From: Candidatus Zhuqueibacterota bacterium
GTDB taxonomy: Bacteria > Zhuqueibacterota > Zhuqueibacteria > Thermofontimicrobiales > Thiofontviventaceae
Direction of reading: 5' to 3'
NCBI GenBank assembly: GCA_014729735.1
Contig: WJJN01000414.1
Coordinates: forward strand, 1 to 15,530
DNA: 15,530 nucleotides
Made by a program: the position numbers and the translations under genes
The notes under the pieces: generated by a model
Told to the model about the DNA's origin: nothing
What the model saw: only the letters and a program-made list of their open reading frames with translations
Databases searched by the model: none
Shown here: positions 14,889 through 15,530 of the stretch, one piece after another
How positions within the stretch are numbered: position 1 is the stretch's first letter
Layout of the letters: each line of letters opens with the position of its first letter

Positions 14889-15530
14889 TTAATATTTATA
14901 CCTCCTGATGGAGGTGTTAATTATAAAACCGATTAATACCATACTTGTGATAAGCGAAGATCCGCCATAGCTTATAAATGGCAGGGGAATTCCGGTTACC
15001 GGCATAATTCCGACGGTCATTCCAATCGTCACGAACATATGAAAAGCGATGATCGTTACAGAACCGATACAGAGCAAACTGGCAAATTTATTTCTAGCGA
15101 CGGATGCAATGAAAATGCCTCTTCTCAACAGAATCAAAAACAGAAATAATATAAACAACACGCCGATGAAACCAAATTCTTCCCCAATTACTGAAAATAC
15201 GAAATCAGTGTGCTGCGCCGGTAAAAATCGCAATTGCGTTTGTGTTCCTTCAAGAAATCCCTTTCCCCAGAAGCCACCGGATCCGATTGCTACTTTGGAC
15301 TGAATAACCTGATAGCCAGCACCTTGCGGATCAAGCTCTAGTCCTAAAAAAGTCAGGATTCGATGTTGCTGATAGCTGTGAAGCTTTCCCCAGAGAAATG
15401 GTGTAATGATTCCCACGCTTATATTAAGGATCATCAACAACAGGAATACCTTGAATCCCTTCCGAAAATACAACAGGATAGAGCCGACGATCAGCATCGC
15501 AGCAAAAAATGTGTAGAAGTTAAATGCCGC
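14889..15530 (-). CDS. rodA: RodA, SEDS peptidoglycan glycosyltransferase of cell elongation, C-terminal part
   Basis: The frame is open to the right edge, so the N-terminal half of the gene lies outside the window; 213 residues are visible. RodA polymerises lipid II into glycan strands in the inner membrane with a class B penicillin-binding protein, as part of the Rod complex. Seen here are YQVIQSKVAIGSGGFWGKGF, the loop PAQHTDFVFSVIGEEFGF with the conserved Asp of HTDF, and the C-terminal block GIMPVTGIPLPFISYGGSS, all typical of RodA over FtsW. Several hydrophobic segments fit the last part of the ten-helix fold. lgt follows after 22 bases. mreBCD or a penicillin-binding protein gene would be expected just upstream, outside this window. 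Confidence 0.95.
   Translation of the reverse strand, partial: AAFNFYTFFAAMLIVGSILLYFRKGFKVFLLLMILNISVGIITPFLWGKLHSYQQHRILTFLGLELDPQGAGYQVIQSKVAIGSGGFWGKGFLEGTQTQLRFLPAQHTDFVFSVIGEEFGFIGVLFILFLFLILLRRGIFIASVARNKFASLLCIGSVTIIAFHMFVTIGMTVGIMPVTGIPLPFISYGGSSLITSMVLIGFIINTSIRRYKY

Overview
The window looks like bacterial chromosome from a Gram-negative (diderm) organism. It has an outer-membrane barrel, a polysaccharide export protein, a lipoprotein and the lipoprotein-maturing enzyme Lgt. By eye the base composition is moderately AT-rich. The style of the barrel/Ig-like protein and the sigma-54-driven envelope operon would fit a member of the FCB superphylum (Calditrichota, Marinimicrobia or a similar candidate phylum). 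That placement is a low-confidence inference, because no marker gene settles it. Every gene I can support lies on the minus strand, so transcription runs from the right end of the window to the left. I see no tRNA, rRNA, CRISPR array or insertion sequence, and no gene-free stretch longer than about 230 bases.

In transcription order (right to left), the first block is envelope growth and lipoprotein maturation: the 3' part of rodA (cell elongation, cut by the right edge), then lgt. Next come a likely sigma-70 promoter and a two-gene unit. The first gene encodes a beta-barrel protein with a calcium-binding-type linker, an Ig-like domain and a C-terminal helix. The second encodes a coiled-coil/TPR lipoprotein. 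A clear intrinsic terminator (11-bp perfect stem) closes this unit. A galT-type nucleotidyltransferase and glycogen synthase (glgA) follow as a two-gene sugar-nucleotide/glycogen unit.

The left 9 kb is an exopolysaccharide (EPS) operon of the Wzx/Wzy-export type. A near-consensus sigma-54 promoter (TGGCAT-N5-TTGCA) precedes a STAS-domain protein with an unusual basic, helix-turn-helix-like C-terminal extension. A terminator-like hairpin with a T7 tract sits between this regulator and the export genes. Then come a short Wza-type export protein, a Wzc-type co-polymerase/tyrosine autokinase, a UDP-glucuronate 4-epimerase-like enzyme, a WcaJ/WbaP-type initiating phosphoglycosyltransferase, a GT4 glycosyltransferase and an asparagine-synthetase-type amidotransferase that runs off the left edge.

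Together the EPS genes would start a glycan on undecaprenyl phosphate (WcaJ-like), extend it (GT4), supply and perhaps amidate a uronic acid (epimerase plus AsnB-like), and control length and export (Wzc, Wza). Control may act at two levels: sigma-54 initiation and read-through of the leader hairpin. The STAS-HTH protein, encoded first, could be a dedicated regulator. Its architecture and the two-step control are the most interesting parts of the window.
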